A stretch of 49,603 nt of DNA from Candidatus Competibacteraceae bacterium (GTDB lineage Bacteria > Pseudomonadota > Gammaproteobacteria > Competibacterales > Competibacteraceae): the NCBI GenBank assembly GCA_007695245.1, contig REEE01000221.1, forward strand, positions 1 through 49,603, written 5' to 3'. Numbering within the stretch: position 1 is the stretch's first letter; each line of letters starts with the position of its first letter. Positions 17,299 through 25,187 of the stretch are shown piece after piece. Both the position numbers and the translations under genes were made by a program. The notes under the pieces were generated by a model that searched no databases, was not told the origin of the DNA, and saw only the letters and a program-made list of their open reading frames with translations.

Positions 17299-18198
17299 AT
17301 GAGCGAGTTGTTGGAGTTTCTTCGTGCGCTGATGGAAGACCCGTTCGGCTTCCTGGATCTTCCGGTGCGCCAGGTCATTACCGATATCGTGAACTGGATC
17401 GTTGCCAATTTCCGGGACTTCTCCCGAACCTATATCAGTCCGCCGGTCCGCGGCGTGATGGACGGCGTCCAATGGGCGCTGAGCGCCATCCCGCCGGGCC
17501 TCTTTCTGCTCGGCATGTTGCTTCTGGGCTGGTGGGCCGCCTCGTGGCGCATTGGGGTCTTCGCCCTGGTCTCCTTTGCTCTGATCGGCTTCATGGGGGT
17601 GTGGGATCAAATGATCGTCACCCTGTCGCTGGTGATCACCGCCGTTTTCTTTTGCGTGTTGTTCGGGTTGCCGCTGGGCATCCTCAGCTCTCGGAGCGAT
17701 CGGTTCTACGCCATCCTGAGACCGATCCTGGATATCATGCAGACCACGCCGCCGTTCGTGTATCTGGTGCCGGCCGTGATGCTGTTCAGCATCGGCAACG
17801 TGCCCGGCCTGATCGCGACCATCGTGTTTGCGATGCCGCCGATCATTCGTATGACCAACCTGGGCATCCGTCAGGTGAACGACGAACTGATCGAGGCGGC
17901 CGTGGCGTTTGGCTCGAGCCGGCGCCAGATCCTGTGGAAGGTGCAGTTCCCGCTGGCGCTTCCCACCGTTATGGCGGGCCTTAACCAGACCATCATGTTG
18001 TCGCTGTCCATGGTGGTCATCGCGGCCATCATCGGCGCGGGCGGGTTGGGACTGGAGGTCTACGCGGGTCTCGAACGCCTGAACATCGGCCAAGCCTTCG
18101 TAGGCGGAATCGGCATCGTGCTGCTGGCCATGGTCCTGGACCGCATCACTCAGGGCCTGGGCGAGAAAGCCCCTGGCGCCCGTCGCCAGGGGGACTAG
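17299..18198 (+). CDS. proW: ProW-like permease of glycine betaine/proline ABC importer
   Basis: Membrane permease of 299 residues with about six to seven hydrophobic helices. The cytoplasmic coupling loop EAAVAFGSSRRQILWKVQFP contains the conserved EAA-x3-G motif that contacts the ATPase. Features typical for ProW are DIMQTTPPFVYLVP and the C-terminal IGAGGLG. The N-terminal amphipathic portion is shorter than in E. coli ProW. Encoded between proV and proX, with 108 nt to proX. Confidence 0.92.
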   Translation: MSELLEFLRALMEDPFGFLDLPVRQVITDIVNWIVANFRDFSRTYISPPVRGVMDGVQWALSAIPPGLFLLGMLLLGWWAASWRIGVFALVSFALIGFMGVWDQMIVTLSLVITAVFFCVLFGLPLGILSSRSDRFYAILRPILDIMQTTPPFVYLVPAVMLFSIGNVPGLIATIVFAMPPIIRMTNLGIRQVNDELIEAAVAFGSSRRQILWKVQFPLALPTVMAGLNQTIMLSLSMVVIAAIIGAGGLGLEVYAGLERLNIGQAFVGGIGIVLLAMVLDRITQGLGEKAPGARRQGD

Positions 18199-18228
18199 AA
18201 GCTGACGTTTTCTACGATAAATCAAGAA

Positions 18229-18241
18229 TAAGGAGGTGATC
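18229..18241 (+). promoter_or_regulatory. Full-length anti-Shine-Dalgarno complement in the proW-proX spacer
   Basis: TAAGGAGGTGATC is a 13-nt exact complement of the 3' end of 16S rRNA, yet it lies 65 nt before the proX ATG, which has its own AGGAG (18296-18300). It may be a ribosome standby or pausing site, or a chance match. Confidence 0.45.
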
Positions 18242-18306
18242 GACCCACGGGACAACGGACTAAAGTCTTTGCTTGGACCATCAAGTCACATGAAGAGGAG
18301 CTAGAC

Positions 18307-19347
18307 ATGGCAAGAATCCAGAACAACCCCGTCAGACTTTCGGGCGCGCTGGCCCCGATCCTTATCCTCGTCCTGAGCCTGTCCATGGTCTCGGGCGCCA
18401 TTCACGCCGACGAACGCCCGGGCGCTGGGGTGACCGTGCAGCCCGCGGTCGCCAGCTGGACTTCGGCGGTGCCGGTCAGTTGGGTGTTCGTGGAGTTGCT
18501 GGAAGAACTCGGCTACAACGTCAGGAATCCCATCGCGCTCTCCAATCCGGTCGCCTACCTGGCCATTACCGAGGGCGACGCTCATTACTGGCCCAACGGC
18601 TGGTTCCCACTGCACAACCCGCAACTGCCGGCCAATTTCCACGAGGTGGCCACGCTGTTCGATGCCCATTGTCCGGCTTGTGGCATCCAGGGGTTTCTGG
18701 TCGATGCCGCATCGGTCGAGAAGTACCAAATTACCAGCCTCGCGGACTTCAAGCGCGACGAGGTGCGCAAGGCTTTCGACGCCACCGGCGACGGCAAGGC
18801 CGACCTTTTCGGTTGCCCGCCCGGCTGGGGTTGCCATGAGGGCATCAACGCCACGCTCGACAAATTCGAGTTGCGCGACTTTCTGAACCATGTGGATGCG
18901 GGCTACGCCGCCAATTTCGCGGAAGCCCTGTCGCGCATCAACGCCGGCGAACCCGCGCTTTATTACACATGGGGTCCGAGCGCGTGGTTGCTCGCCCTGG
19001 TTCCGGGGGAAGACGTCATGTGGATCAACGCCCCAGGCATCGTCGAGGATGAGGCCGAGCGCGCCGAGGGCGTCACGGGCGCGGTGACCGACCCGATCGA
19101 GATGGGTTTCGTCGCGGCGAACATCCAGGTGGCGGCCAACAACGAGTTCCTGAAAGCCAATCCGGCGGCGACGGAATTGTTCCGGCAGGTCTCCCTGCCG
19201 CTCGCATGGATCAGCGAGATGGACAAGGCGATGAACGAACAGGATCTGTCCGATGCGATGGTGCGCCCGCTGGTGAAGGAATGGATCGCGGCCAATCGCG
19301 AAACCGTGGACGGCTGGCTCGAAGCCGCGCGCGCGGCGGCGCATTAG
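18307..19347 (+). CDS. proX: ProX-like glycine betaine substrate-binding protein
   Basis: Periplasmic binding protein of 346 residues. A signal peptide (about 1-35, LILVLSLSMVSGAIHA) is followed by the OpuAC/ProX fold. Aromatic residues likely to form the betaine cage include WTSAVPVSWVF, HYWPNGWFP and TWGPSAW. GCPPGWGCHEG matches ProX-type proteins. AGGAG stands 6 nt before the ATG. It completes proVWX. The order ATPase-permease-binding protein is the same as in the E. coli proU operon. Confidence 0.92.
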   Translation: MARIQNNPVRLSGALAPILILVLSLSMVSGAIHADERPGAGVTVQPAVASWTSAVPVSWVFVELLEELGYNVRNPIALSNPVAYLAITEGDAHYWPNGWFPLHNPQLPANFHEVATLFDAHCPACGIQGFLVDAASVEKYQITSLADFKRDEVRKAFDATGDGKADLFGCPPGWGCHEGINATLDKFELRDFLNHVDAGYAANFAEALSRINAGEPALYYTWGPSAWLLALVPGEDVMWINAPGIVEDEAERAEGVTGAVTDPIEMGFVAANIQVAANNEFLKANPAATELFRQVSLPLAWISEMDKAMNEQDLSDAMVRPLVKEWIAANRETVDGWLEAARAAAH

Positions 19348-19400
19348 GGCGTAACGGCGTCGGAGCGGGCGGACACGGGGCTAAAAGACCGTACAAAAAA

Positions 19401-19436
19401 CCCCTCCCCCTTGCGGGGGAGGGCTGGGGTGAGGGG
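19401..19436. repeat. CCCCTCCC/GGGAGGGG repeat, copy 1
   Basis: A G/C hairpin (CCCTCCCCC-TTGC-GGGGGAGGG) followed by CTGGGGTGAGGGG. It is an inverted copy of the repeat at 20427-20468, and the two bracket cbiX. Multicopy extragenic elements of this kind are widespread in proteobacteria. Confidence 0.6.
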
Positions 19437-19522
19437 TTGCTTGTCTCGCAAGTCGCCAGCGGTGATGAATTGCGGGGCAACCTGTACAATGGCGAAAATA
19501 TCGCCACCACCCTACTATCCCA

Positions 19523-20425
19523 ATGACCCAAACCTCGCCCTCCCCGCCCGCCGTCCTGCTGATCGGCCACGGCACCCGGCTCGCCGCCGGCGTCGCCGAA
19601 TTCCACGCCCTCGCCGACCAACTACAACAGGCCCTGCCGGATCGGACCTGCCTGGCGGGGTTCCTGGAACTGGTCGAGCCGAGCCTGCCCGCGGCGCTGG
19701 AGCAACTGCGACAACAGGGCTTCCGCCGCGTGACGGCCCTGCCGGCGCTGCTGATGGCCGCCGGTCACGTCAAGAATGACATCCCGGTCATTCTCAACGC
19801 CTTTCAGGCCGCACATCCCGAGATGACGATCACCTTCGGTGCGGATTTAGGCGTCCATCCCAACCTGCTCCAGGTCGCCCGCGAGCGGATCGAGAGCGTC
19901 GAAACGGAATTCGGATCGGCCTATGATCGACGGGACACGCTACTGGTGGTGATCGGCCGGGGCAGTTCCGATCCCGACGCCAATTCCAATATCAGCAAGA
20001 TCACCCGCATCCTGTGGGAAGGCATGGGCTTCGGTTGGGCGGAAACCGCTTACACCGCCGTGGCCGCACCGCTGATGGACGATGCCCTGGAACGCGCCCA
20101 TCGGTTGGGTTTCCCCCGAATGGTGGTCTTTCCTTATCTGCTGTTCACCGGTCGACTGGTCGACCAGGTGCGCGCCGCGGTCGCCGCCTATCAGGAACGC
20201 CATCCCGAAGTGCGCGCCGTGGTCGCGCCGTACTTGAACGCCCACCCTCTGGTGGCCGCCACCTTTCTGGAGCGGCTGACCGAAGCCGAACGCGGCGAGG
20301 CGCGCATGAACTGTCAGTTCTGTTCCTACCGCGTACCCATCGTCGGCCGCGAAGACTGGCGAGGCGCGCCGCAGACCGCGCATCATCACGACGATCACGG
20401 TCACGACCACGATCACCGGCACTGA
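19523..20425 (+). CDS. cbiX: CbiX, sirohydrochlorin cobaltochelatase with His-rich tail
   Basis: Long-form chelatase of 300 residues made of two related halves: LLIGHGTRLA (His16 near the N terminus) and LLVVIGRGSSDPDANS. It inserts Co(II) into sirohydrochlorin, the first committed step of early-cobalt (anaerobic-type) cobalamin synthesis. Near the C terminus is MNCQFCSYR, a CxxC motif linked in CbiX-long proteins to an Fe-S cluster. The last 16 residues are dominated by His and Asp (HHHDDHGHDHDHRH), a probable metal reservoir. It is followed by cobH, cobL and cobI on the same strand. Confidence 0.92.
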   Translation: MTQTSPSPPAVLLIGHGTRLAAGVAEFHALADQLQQALPDRTCLAGFLELVEPSLPAALEQLRQQGFRRVTALPALLMAAGHVKNDIPVILNAFQAAHPEMTITFGADLGVHPNLLQVARERIESVETEFGSAYDRRDTLLVVIGRGSSDPDANSNISKITRILWEGMGFGWAETAYTAVAAPLMDDALERAHRLGFPRMVVFPYLLFTGRLVDQVRAAVAAYQERHPEVRAVVAPYLNAHPLVAATFLERLTEAERGEARMNCQFCSYRVPIVGREDWRGAPQTAHHHDDHGHDHDHRH

Positions 20426-20426
20426 A

Positions 20427-20468
20427 ACCCCTCACCCCCAACCCCTCTCCCGCTTGCGGGAGAGGGGA
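20427..20468. repeat. CCCCTCCC/GGGAGGGG repeat, copy 2
   Basis: CCCCTCACCCCCAA followed by a hairpin CCCCTCTCCCGC-TTGC.. that pairs with GGGAGAGGGG. It fills the cbiX-cobH spacer and ends just before the cobH Shine-Dalgarno (GGAG at about 20474). The copy at 19401-19436 is in the opposite orientation. Confidence 0.6.
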
Positions 20469-20482
20469 GAACTGGAGCCGCC

Positions 20483-21130
20483 ATGTCCCGTTTCGACTAT
20501 CTTCGCGATCCCGATGAAATCGAACGCCAGTCGTTCGTGCAGATTCGCCAACTCACCGATCTTTCGCGCTTCGATGCCGATCAACAACAGGTTGCAATGC
20601 GGCTGGTTCACACCTCCGGCGATCCCGACCTCGTCCAGGACCTGCACTTCAGCCCCGGCGCGGTCGAGGCTGGCATCGCGGCCTTGAAGCAGGGCGCGGA
20701 CGTGTTGTGCGATATCGAAATGCTCAGCCACGGTATCAGCAAGCGTTATTTGAAAGGCCAGGTGCGGTGCTTCCTGAACGCGCCCGAAGTCGCCGAACGC
20801 GCCCGGCAGACCGGCGAGACCCGCACCATGGCGGCGATGAAAGAATGGCCCCTGCACATGGTCGGCAATATCGTCGCCATCGGCAACGCGCCCACCGCCC
20901 TGTTCCGATTGTTGGAGTTGCTGGACGAGGGCGCACCCCGTCCGGCGCTGATCATCGGGATGCCGGTCGGCTTCATCAACGCCGCCGAGTCCAAGCAGGC
21001 GTTGTGGGAGGTTGGGCCGAGCGAGTTCCAAACTCCCTGCATCACCCTGCTCGGCCGGCGAGGAGGGAGCGGACTGGCCGCCGCCACCCTCAACGCCCTG
21101 GCGCGCATGGCGAACGGCATTCGGTTCTGA
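20483..21130 (+). CDS. cobH: CobH/CbiC, precorrin-8X methylmutase
   Basis: Moves the C-11 methyl to C-12 to give hydrogenobyrinate or its cobalt form (215 residues). Conserved elements: MRLVHTSGDPDL with the catalytic histidine (residue about 43), LCDIEMLSHGI, the loop GNAPTALFRLLEL, and GMPVGFINAAESKQAL. The stop codon overlaps the ATG of cobL by one base, indicating coupling. Since CbiX inserts cobalt early, the CbiC name of the anaerobic route is equally apt. Confidence 0.93.
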   Translation: MSRFDYLRDPDEIERQSFVQIRQLTDLSRFDADQQQVAMRLVHTSGDPDLVQDLHFSPGAVEAGIAALKQGADVLCDIEMLSHGISKRYLKGQVRCFLNAPEVAERARQTGETRTMAAMKEWPLHMVGNIVAIGNAPTALFRLLELLDEGAPRPALIIGMPVGFINAAESKQALWEVGPSEFQTPCITLLGRRGGSGLAAATLNALARMANGIRF

Positions 21131-22377
21131 TGGACGCAACGTCCGCCTGGCCCGGACCGCCGATTGAGGTCATCGGCATGGGAATGGACGCGGACGCGCT
21201 GGGTCGCGCGGCGCGGACGGCGCTGGAGCGGGCGGAACTGGTCATCGGCGCACCGGTGCATCGGGCGGCTTTCCCCGAACTGGCCGCCGAGCAACGCCCC
21301 TACCCCAGTCCGATGAGCGGCTTATGGGATCTGTTGCGCGCCAACGTCGGACGACGCATCGCGTTACTCGCGTCCGGCGATCCGCTGTTTTATGGGATCA
21401 GCAGCACCCTGCTCCGCCATCTGCCGCCGGAACATCTGGTTTTTCATCCCAACGTGTCCAGCATTCAAGTGGCGTTCGCCCGGCTGGGTCGGCCGTGGCA
21501 ACAAGCGCAACTGCTCAGTTTGCACGGGCGACCACTGGCCAGTCTGCGCGCGGTGTTGCGGGGAAATCGGCTCTATGCGCTGTTGACCGATCGCGAGAAC
21601 ACCCCGACCGTCATCGCCCGGTTGCTGATTGAAACCGGTTTTGGCGAATCGGCCCTGTGGGTGGCGGAGGATCTGGGCGCGGCGAACGAACGGTTTCGCG
21701 CGTTCCACGCCGCCGCGCTGGCGGAGGCTGATACCGAATTCTCCCCGCTGAACGTCGTGATCGTGGAAACCCGAGGGCCGGGCGGCGTGTTGCCGGAATT
21801 TCCCGGTATTCCCGATGCGTGGTTCAGCACTGGGGCGGAACCGGGCAAGGGCTTGCTGAGCAAGCGCGAAGTGCGGCTGATGATTCTCTCCCTGCTCGCG
21901 CCACGGGCCAGCGAGATCGGCTGGGACGTGGGCGCCGGCTGCGGCGGCGTGTCCGTGGAATGGGCGCGCTGGAATCCGGAGGGCGAAGTTCACGCCGTCG
22001 AATGTCACCCGGAACGACTGGAACATCTCGGCATCAACCGCGAACGCTTCGGGGTGGTCGCCAACCTGCATGTCGTCGCCGGCCATGCGCCGGAGGCGTT
22101 GGCGGATCTGCCCGATCCGCACGCGGTCTTTATCGGTGGCAGCAGCGGCAGTCTGCGGGAAATCCTGGACCCGGTCTGGGCGCGGTTGCCCGTCGGCGGG
22201 CGGCTAGTGGCGAGCGCCGTGACCGAGGACAGTCGGGTGGAATTGCACGCCTTCGTCGGCGACCGCCCGGCGGAATGGACCGAGTTGAGCGTCGCCCGCG
22301 CCGAAACCCTGGCCGGCCAGCGGGTCATGCGGCCGTATCTGCCGGTGTTGCTGATGAAAATGGAGAAATCCGCGTGA
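21130..22377 (+). CDS. cobL: CobL (CbiE-CbiT fusion), precorrin-6Y C5,15-methyltransferase
   Basis: Bifunctional enzyme of 415 residues. The N-terminal half is a CbiE-type tetrapyrrole methylase (VIGMGMDADAL, LASGDPLFYGI) that methylates C-5. The C-terminal half is a CbiT-type Rossmann methyltransferase (GWDVGAGCGGVSVEW, the SAM site) that methylates C-15 with decarboxylation. The ATG at 21130 overlaps the cobH stop; the same frame is open upstream, but only in the shadow of cobH. The stop overlaps the GTG of cobI. Confidence 0.93.
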   Translation: MDATSAWPGPPIEVIGMGMDADALGRAARTALERAELVIGAPVHRAAFPELAAEQRPYPSPMSGLWDLLRANVGRRIALLASGDPLFYGISSTLLRHLPPEHLVFHPNVSSIQVAFARLGRPWQQAQLLSLHGRPLASLRAVLRGNRLYALLTDRENTPTVIARLLIETGFGESALWVAEDLGAANERFRAFHAAALAEADTEFSPLNVVIVETRGPGGVLPEFPGIPDAWFSTGAEPGKGLLSKREVRLMILSLLAPRASEIGWDVGAGCGGVSVEWARWNPEGEVHAVECHPERLEHLGINRERFGVVANLHVVAGHAPEALADLPDPHAVFIGGSSGSLREILDPVWARLPVGGRLVASAVTEDSRVELHAFVGDRPAEWTELSVARAETLAGQRVMRPYLPVLLMKMEKSA

Positions 22378-23078
22378 AAGCTACTGGTACGCTCTACGGC
22401 GTCGGCGTCGGTCCCGGCGATCCGGAATTGCTCACGCTCAAGGCCGTGCGGATTCTCCGGGCCGTGCCGGTCGTCGCCTATCCCGCCACCCCGCAAGGCA
22501 GTGCCCAGGCTCGCGACATCGCGGCGGAGTGGCTGACCGGCAAGCGGGAAATTCCGATCGCCATGCCCTGCATGTTGGATCGCGGTCCCGTGAATCAGGG
22601 TTACGACGAAGCTGCTGTAACCATCGCCGAGGTATTGACCGCCGGGCAGGATGTGGCGATTCTGTGCGAGGGCGATCCGCTGTTTTACGGCAGCTTCAGC
22701 TATCTACTGCAACGCTTGGGCGACCGCTTTCCCTGCGTGGTGATTCCCGGCATCAACTCGGTCAGCGCCGCCGCCGCCGCCGCCGCGCTGCCCTTGATCA
22801 CCGGCGAACAGCGACTGACGGTGATCCCCGCCACCGCTGGCGACGAGGCGTTGCGGCAGGCGTTGCTCGGCAGCGATAGCGTCGCCATTCTCAAGCCGGG
22901 CCGCCATCGGCCGCGCCTGTTGGAGTTGTTGCGGGAAACCGGCCGCGCCGATGATGTGCTCTATATCGAACAGGCCAGCCGTCCGGCGGAGCGCATCGTC
23001 AAACGCTTTGCGGATATCCCCGCCACGCCGGGACCGTATTTTGCGCTGTTTTTGGTGGTGAAAGCCAACAAAGAATAG
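22374..23078 (+). CDS. cobI: CobI/CbiL, precorrin-2 C20-methyltransferase
   Basis: SAM-dependent tetrapyrrole methylase of 234 residues. Hallmarks: GVGVGPGDPELLTLKA at the N terminus, LCEGDPLFYGSF and VIPGINSVSAAAA. It starts with GTG overlapping the cobL stop by 4 nt (GTGA), with GGAG upstream. The frame remains open upstream only as a shadow of cobL. It is the last gene of this cob run: a MITE and insertion sequences follow, so further cob genes such as cobJ, cobM or cobK, often found next, are absent here. Confidence 0.93.
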   Translation: MKATGTLYGVGVGPGDPELLTLKAVRILRAVPVVAYPATPQGSAQARDIAAEWLTGKREIPIAMPCMLDRGPVNQGYDEAAVTIAEVLTAGQDVAILCEGDPLFYGSFSYLLQRLGDRFPCVVIPGINSVSAAAAAAALPLITGEQRLTVIPATAGDEALRQALLGSDSVAILKPGRHRPRLLELLRETGRADDVLYIEQASRPAERIVKRFADIPATPGPYFALFLVVKANKE

Positions 23079-23184
23079 GGTGACGGTAGATTTGGGTTGG
23101 TTTGGCGCATGGCAAGAACCTAAAACCGATCCAAATTTAAATTTAGCCATTTGCACAGGCAGAAAATCATGAAAATTGGTAACT

Positions 23185-23306
23185 AGTGTCTGGCCGAAAA
23201 CCCCAAAACCTTGTAGGTTGGGCTGAGCTTGCGAAGCCCAACATCATGATTCTCAACACCGTGGTTCTGAAGGTTGGGCTACAAGACAGGTTTCCGGTCA
23301 GGCACT
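23185..23306. mobile_element. 122-bp MITE-like element flanked by AACT duplication
   Basis: Ends AGTGTCTGGCCGAAAACC (23185-23202) and GGTTTCCGGTCAGGCACT (23289-23306) are inverted repeats with 3 mismatches in 18. AACT directly flanks both ends (23181-23184 and 23307-23310), consistent with a 4-bp target duplication. The interior carries the common extragenic motif GTAGGTTGGGCT..GCCCAAC. No coding potential. Confidence 0.65.
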
Positions 23307-23449
23307 AACTACCAACGTATCCCGCCGGTGTGGCGTAGATTGACGCAGGGTCTGGAAGGTGCTGCGGGTCAGACTGACGCTGGGGCGGGCGGGTCCCGAT
23401 CGAAGAGGGTCGGGTTGCCGAACGCGGCGCGGGTGTTTATGCTTCTGGC

Positions 23450-23553
23450 ATGAACCTGCGACTCCCCACCCGTGACGAGATCCATCGGGCCTTCCTGCAA
23501 GGGGAAAGAGCGATTGTCGAGCTGTTTGTCGAGGTGGGTCAACAGGTAGTCTT
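23450..23553 (+). pseudogene. IS66-like transposase, 5' remnant
   Basis: From the ATG at 23450 the frame reads LPTRDEIHRAFLQGERAIVELFVEVGQ in short conserved blocks, resembling the N terminus of IS66-family TnpC (typically LPTREEI..A..QGEEAV..LF). Homology ends where the next insertion sequence begins and a stop follows at 23567-23569. No continuation was found beyond that element. The preceding 140 bp may include the rest of an IS66 end, but I see no clear terminus. Confidence 0.45.
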
Positions 23554-23562
23554 TTCCAACAT

Positions 23563-24931
23563 GGTATGAGTCTGAAGTGGGTTGCGTATTTCCAAAGAGA
23601 AATGAGTCTGAACGGTAGCGCTTGGATCGATCATCAGGAGCATGGTGATCGATATGAACGAAACAAAATTGACGACGCTGGAGCAGCTCCGGCAGTTTCT
23701 CGCCGGTACGGCAGCGGTGGTCTTCAAGCCGGGGGCGGACGACACGCGTTATGCGCACATCGCCGAGGTGCTCCGACGTTTCCAGTACGCTGGCCTCAAG
23801 CGTCCGGAGAAGGGCCTCGTCCTGCGCTACCTGGAGCGGACCACCGGCTATTCTCGCCAGCAACTGACCCGATGGGTGGCCCGCTTCCAGGCCCTTCGCC
23901 AGATCAAGAAGCGCTACCGGTCGCCCAAGGTCGGCTTCGCCCGGATCTATACCGAAGCCGATGTCGCTCTGCTGGCTGAGACGGACGCCCTGCACAGCAC
24001 CCTGTCCGGCCCGGCGACCGGTATCTTGATGCGGCGGGCGGTCGAGGTGTATGGCGACGCGCGCTACGAACGCTTGGCGGGCCTTTCGGTGGGACATCTC
24101 TATAACTTGCGCAAGCGGGCGGGCTATCTCGCCCGCCGACCACACTGGACCAAGACGAAGGGAACCTCGGTGTCCATCGGTGAGCGTCGCGCTCCATCGC
24201 CCGACGGACGCCCGGGTTTCATCCGCATCGACAGCGTCCATCAGGGTGACCGGGATGGGATCAAAGGCGTTTACCCTATCAACACCGTGGATTGCGAAAC
24301 CCAATGGGAACAGGTTGCCACCTGCGAAAAGATCAGCGAGGCGTACCTGTTGCCGGTCATCCGGCAGCTCCTGGACGGCTTCCCTTTTCGGATCCTGGGC
24401 TTTCATGCCGACAACGGCTCGGAGTACATCAACCACCCGGTGGCCAAGATGCTGGACAAACTGCGGGTGGAGTTCACCAAGTCACGCCCCCGGCATTCCA
24501 ACGACAACGGCTTGGCGGAGACCAAGAACGGCGCGGTGGTCCGCAAGCATTTCGGGTATGAGCATATTCCCCAACACTGGGCCAACGAGGTCAACGCCCT
24601 CTGCCGGGACTTCCTCAACCCCTATCTGAACTTCCATCGCCCCTGCCTCTTTCCGGAATCGGTGACCGATGCCCGAGGCAAGACCCGGAAACGCTATCCG
24701 CTGGACGGGGTCATGACGCCCTTCGAGAAGCTGAAATCCATCCCCGCAATGGTCTCCTTCCTGAAGCCCAACATCACCCTGGATTCACTAGAAATAGAGG
24801 CCAAACGTCTTTCTGACAACGAGGCTGCCGAACAGCTCCAGCAAGCGAAGCAACAACTCTTCCTGTCCATCCACAACCGATCCAAGGTCGCTGCTTGATC
24901 GATCACCTCTCGCCTCGTCCAGACTCATACC
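23563..24931 (+). mobile_element. Insertion sequence encoding a DDE transposase
   Basis: GGTATGAGTCTG at 23563-23574 is matched in inverse at 24920-24931 (CAGACTCATACC). A second direct copy of ATGAGTCTGAA lies inside the left end (about 23602). These bracket one transposase gene. A longer target duplication was not seen; the outermost bases are GGTA/TACC, so the true tip may be TGAG..CTCA with a TA target. Confidence 0.65.
23642..24898 (+). CDS. DDE integrase-type transposase
   Basis: 418 residues with an N-terminal helix-turn-helix region (TTGYSRQQLTRWVARF, about 67-82) and an rve-type integrase core. The catalytic triad reads Asp197 (FIRIDS), Asp257 (GFHADNGSEY) and Glu293 (GLAETKNG), an exact D-35-E spacing between the last two. 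The C-terminal part (from about 330) is a family-specific tail. It resembles the IS481/IS1202-like group of single-ORF integrases, but I do not assign a family. Intact and potentially active. The ATG at 23642 is close to AGGAG; starts at 23645 (GTG) or 23654 are possible. Confidence 0.85.
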   Translation: MVIDMNETKLTTLEQLRQFLAGTAAVVFKPGADDTRYAHIAEVLRRFQYAGLKRPEKGLVLRYLERTTGYSRQQLTRWVARFQALRQIKKRYRSPKVGFARIYTEADVALLAETDALHSTLSGPATGILMRRAVEVYGDARYERLAGLSVGHLYNLRKRAGYLARRPHWTKTKGTSVSIGERRAPSPDGRPGFIRIDSVHQGDRDGIKGVYPINTVDCETQWEQVATCEKISEAYLLPVIRQLLDGFPFRILGFHADNGSEYINHPVAKMLDKLRVEFTKSRPRHSNDNGLAETKNGAVVRKHFGYEHIPQHWANEVNALCRDFLNPYLNFHRPCLFPESVTDARGKTRKRYPLDGVMTPFEKLKSIPAMVSFLKPNITLDSLEIEAKRLSDNEAAEQLQQAKQQLFLSIHNRSKVAA

Positions 24932-25187
24932 TCAATTGGAATTGACTCCGTGTGGCTCCCGTACCGATAGTCCATCTTGCCCCCCGTTGTCTGGTCAACG
25001 ATCCTCCTTAACCCTACCAGCCACAGGGCTGCAGATGAAATCGGCCCGCCTAAAAGGCGGGGGTTTGAACCTTACATATGGAAATCAACTATGGCCCCGG
25101 TTACCGGGTTTACCACAAATCCCTTGTAAATCAATACGCCGGGAACTACTGATGTGATGGGTCATTATTCCGATAGTAGGGGATCTT
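24932..25187. other. Non-coding remnant with IS200/IS605-like hairpin
   Basis: No gene supported. CCCGCC-TAAAA-GGCGGG (25045-25061) followed by GGTTTGAACC resembles the subterminal hairpin of IS200/IS605 elements, but it could be a plain terminator for transcripts entering from the insertion sequence. No transposase piece was recognised. Confidence 0.35.

Noticed and set aside
18236-18304. Short frame starting GTG inside the long Shine-Dalgarno, 22 codons
   Set aside because: The start lies within the ribosome-binding element itself and cannot use it; no other signal or similarity supports a peptide.
24936-25157. 73-codon plus-strand frame after the insertion sequence
   Set aside because: It spans the IS605-like hairpin, has no homology I recognise and no Shine-Dalgarno.
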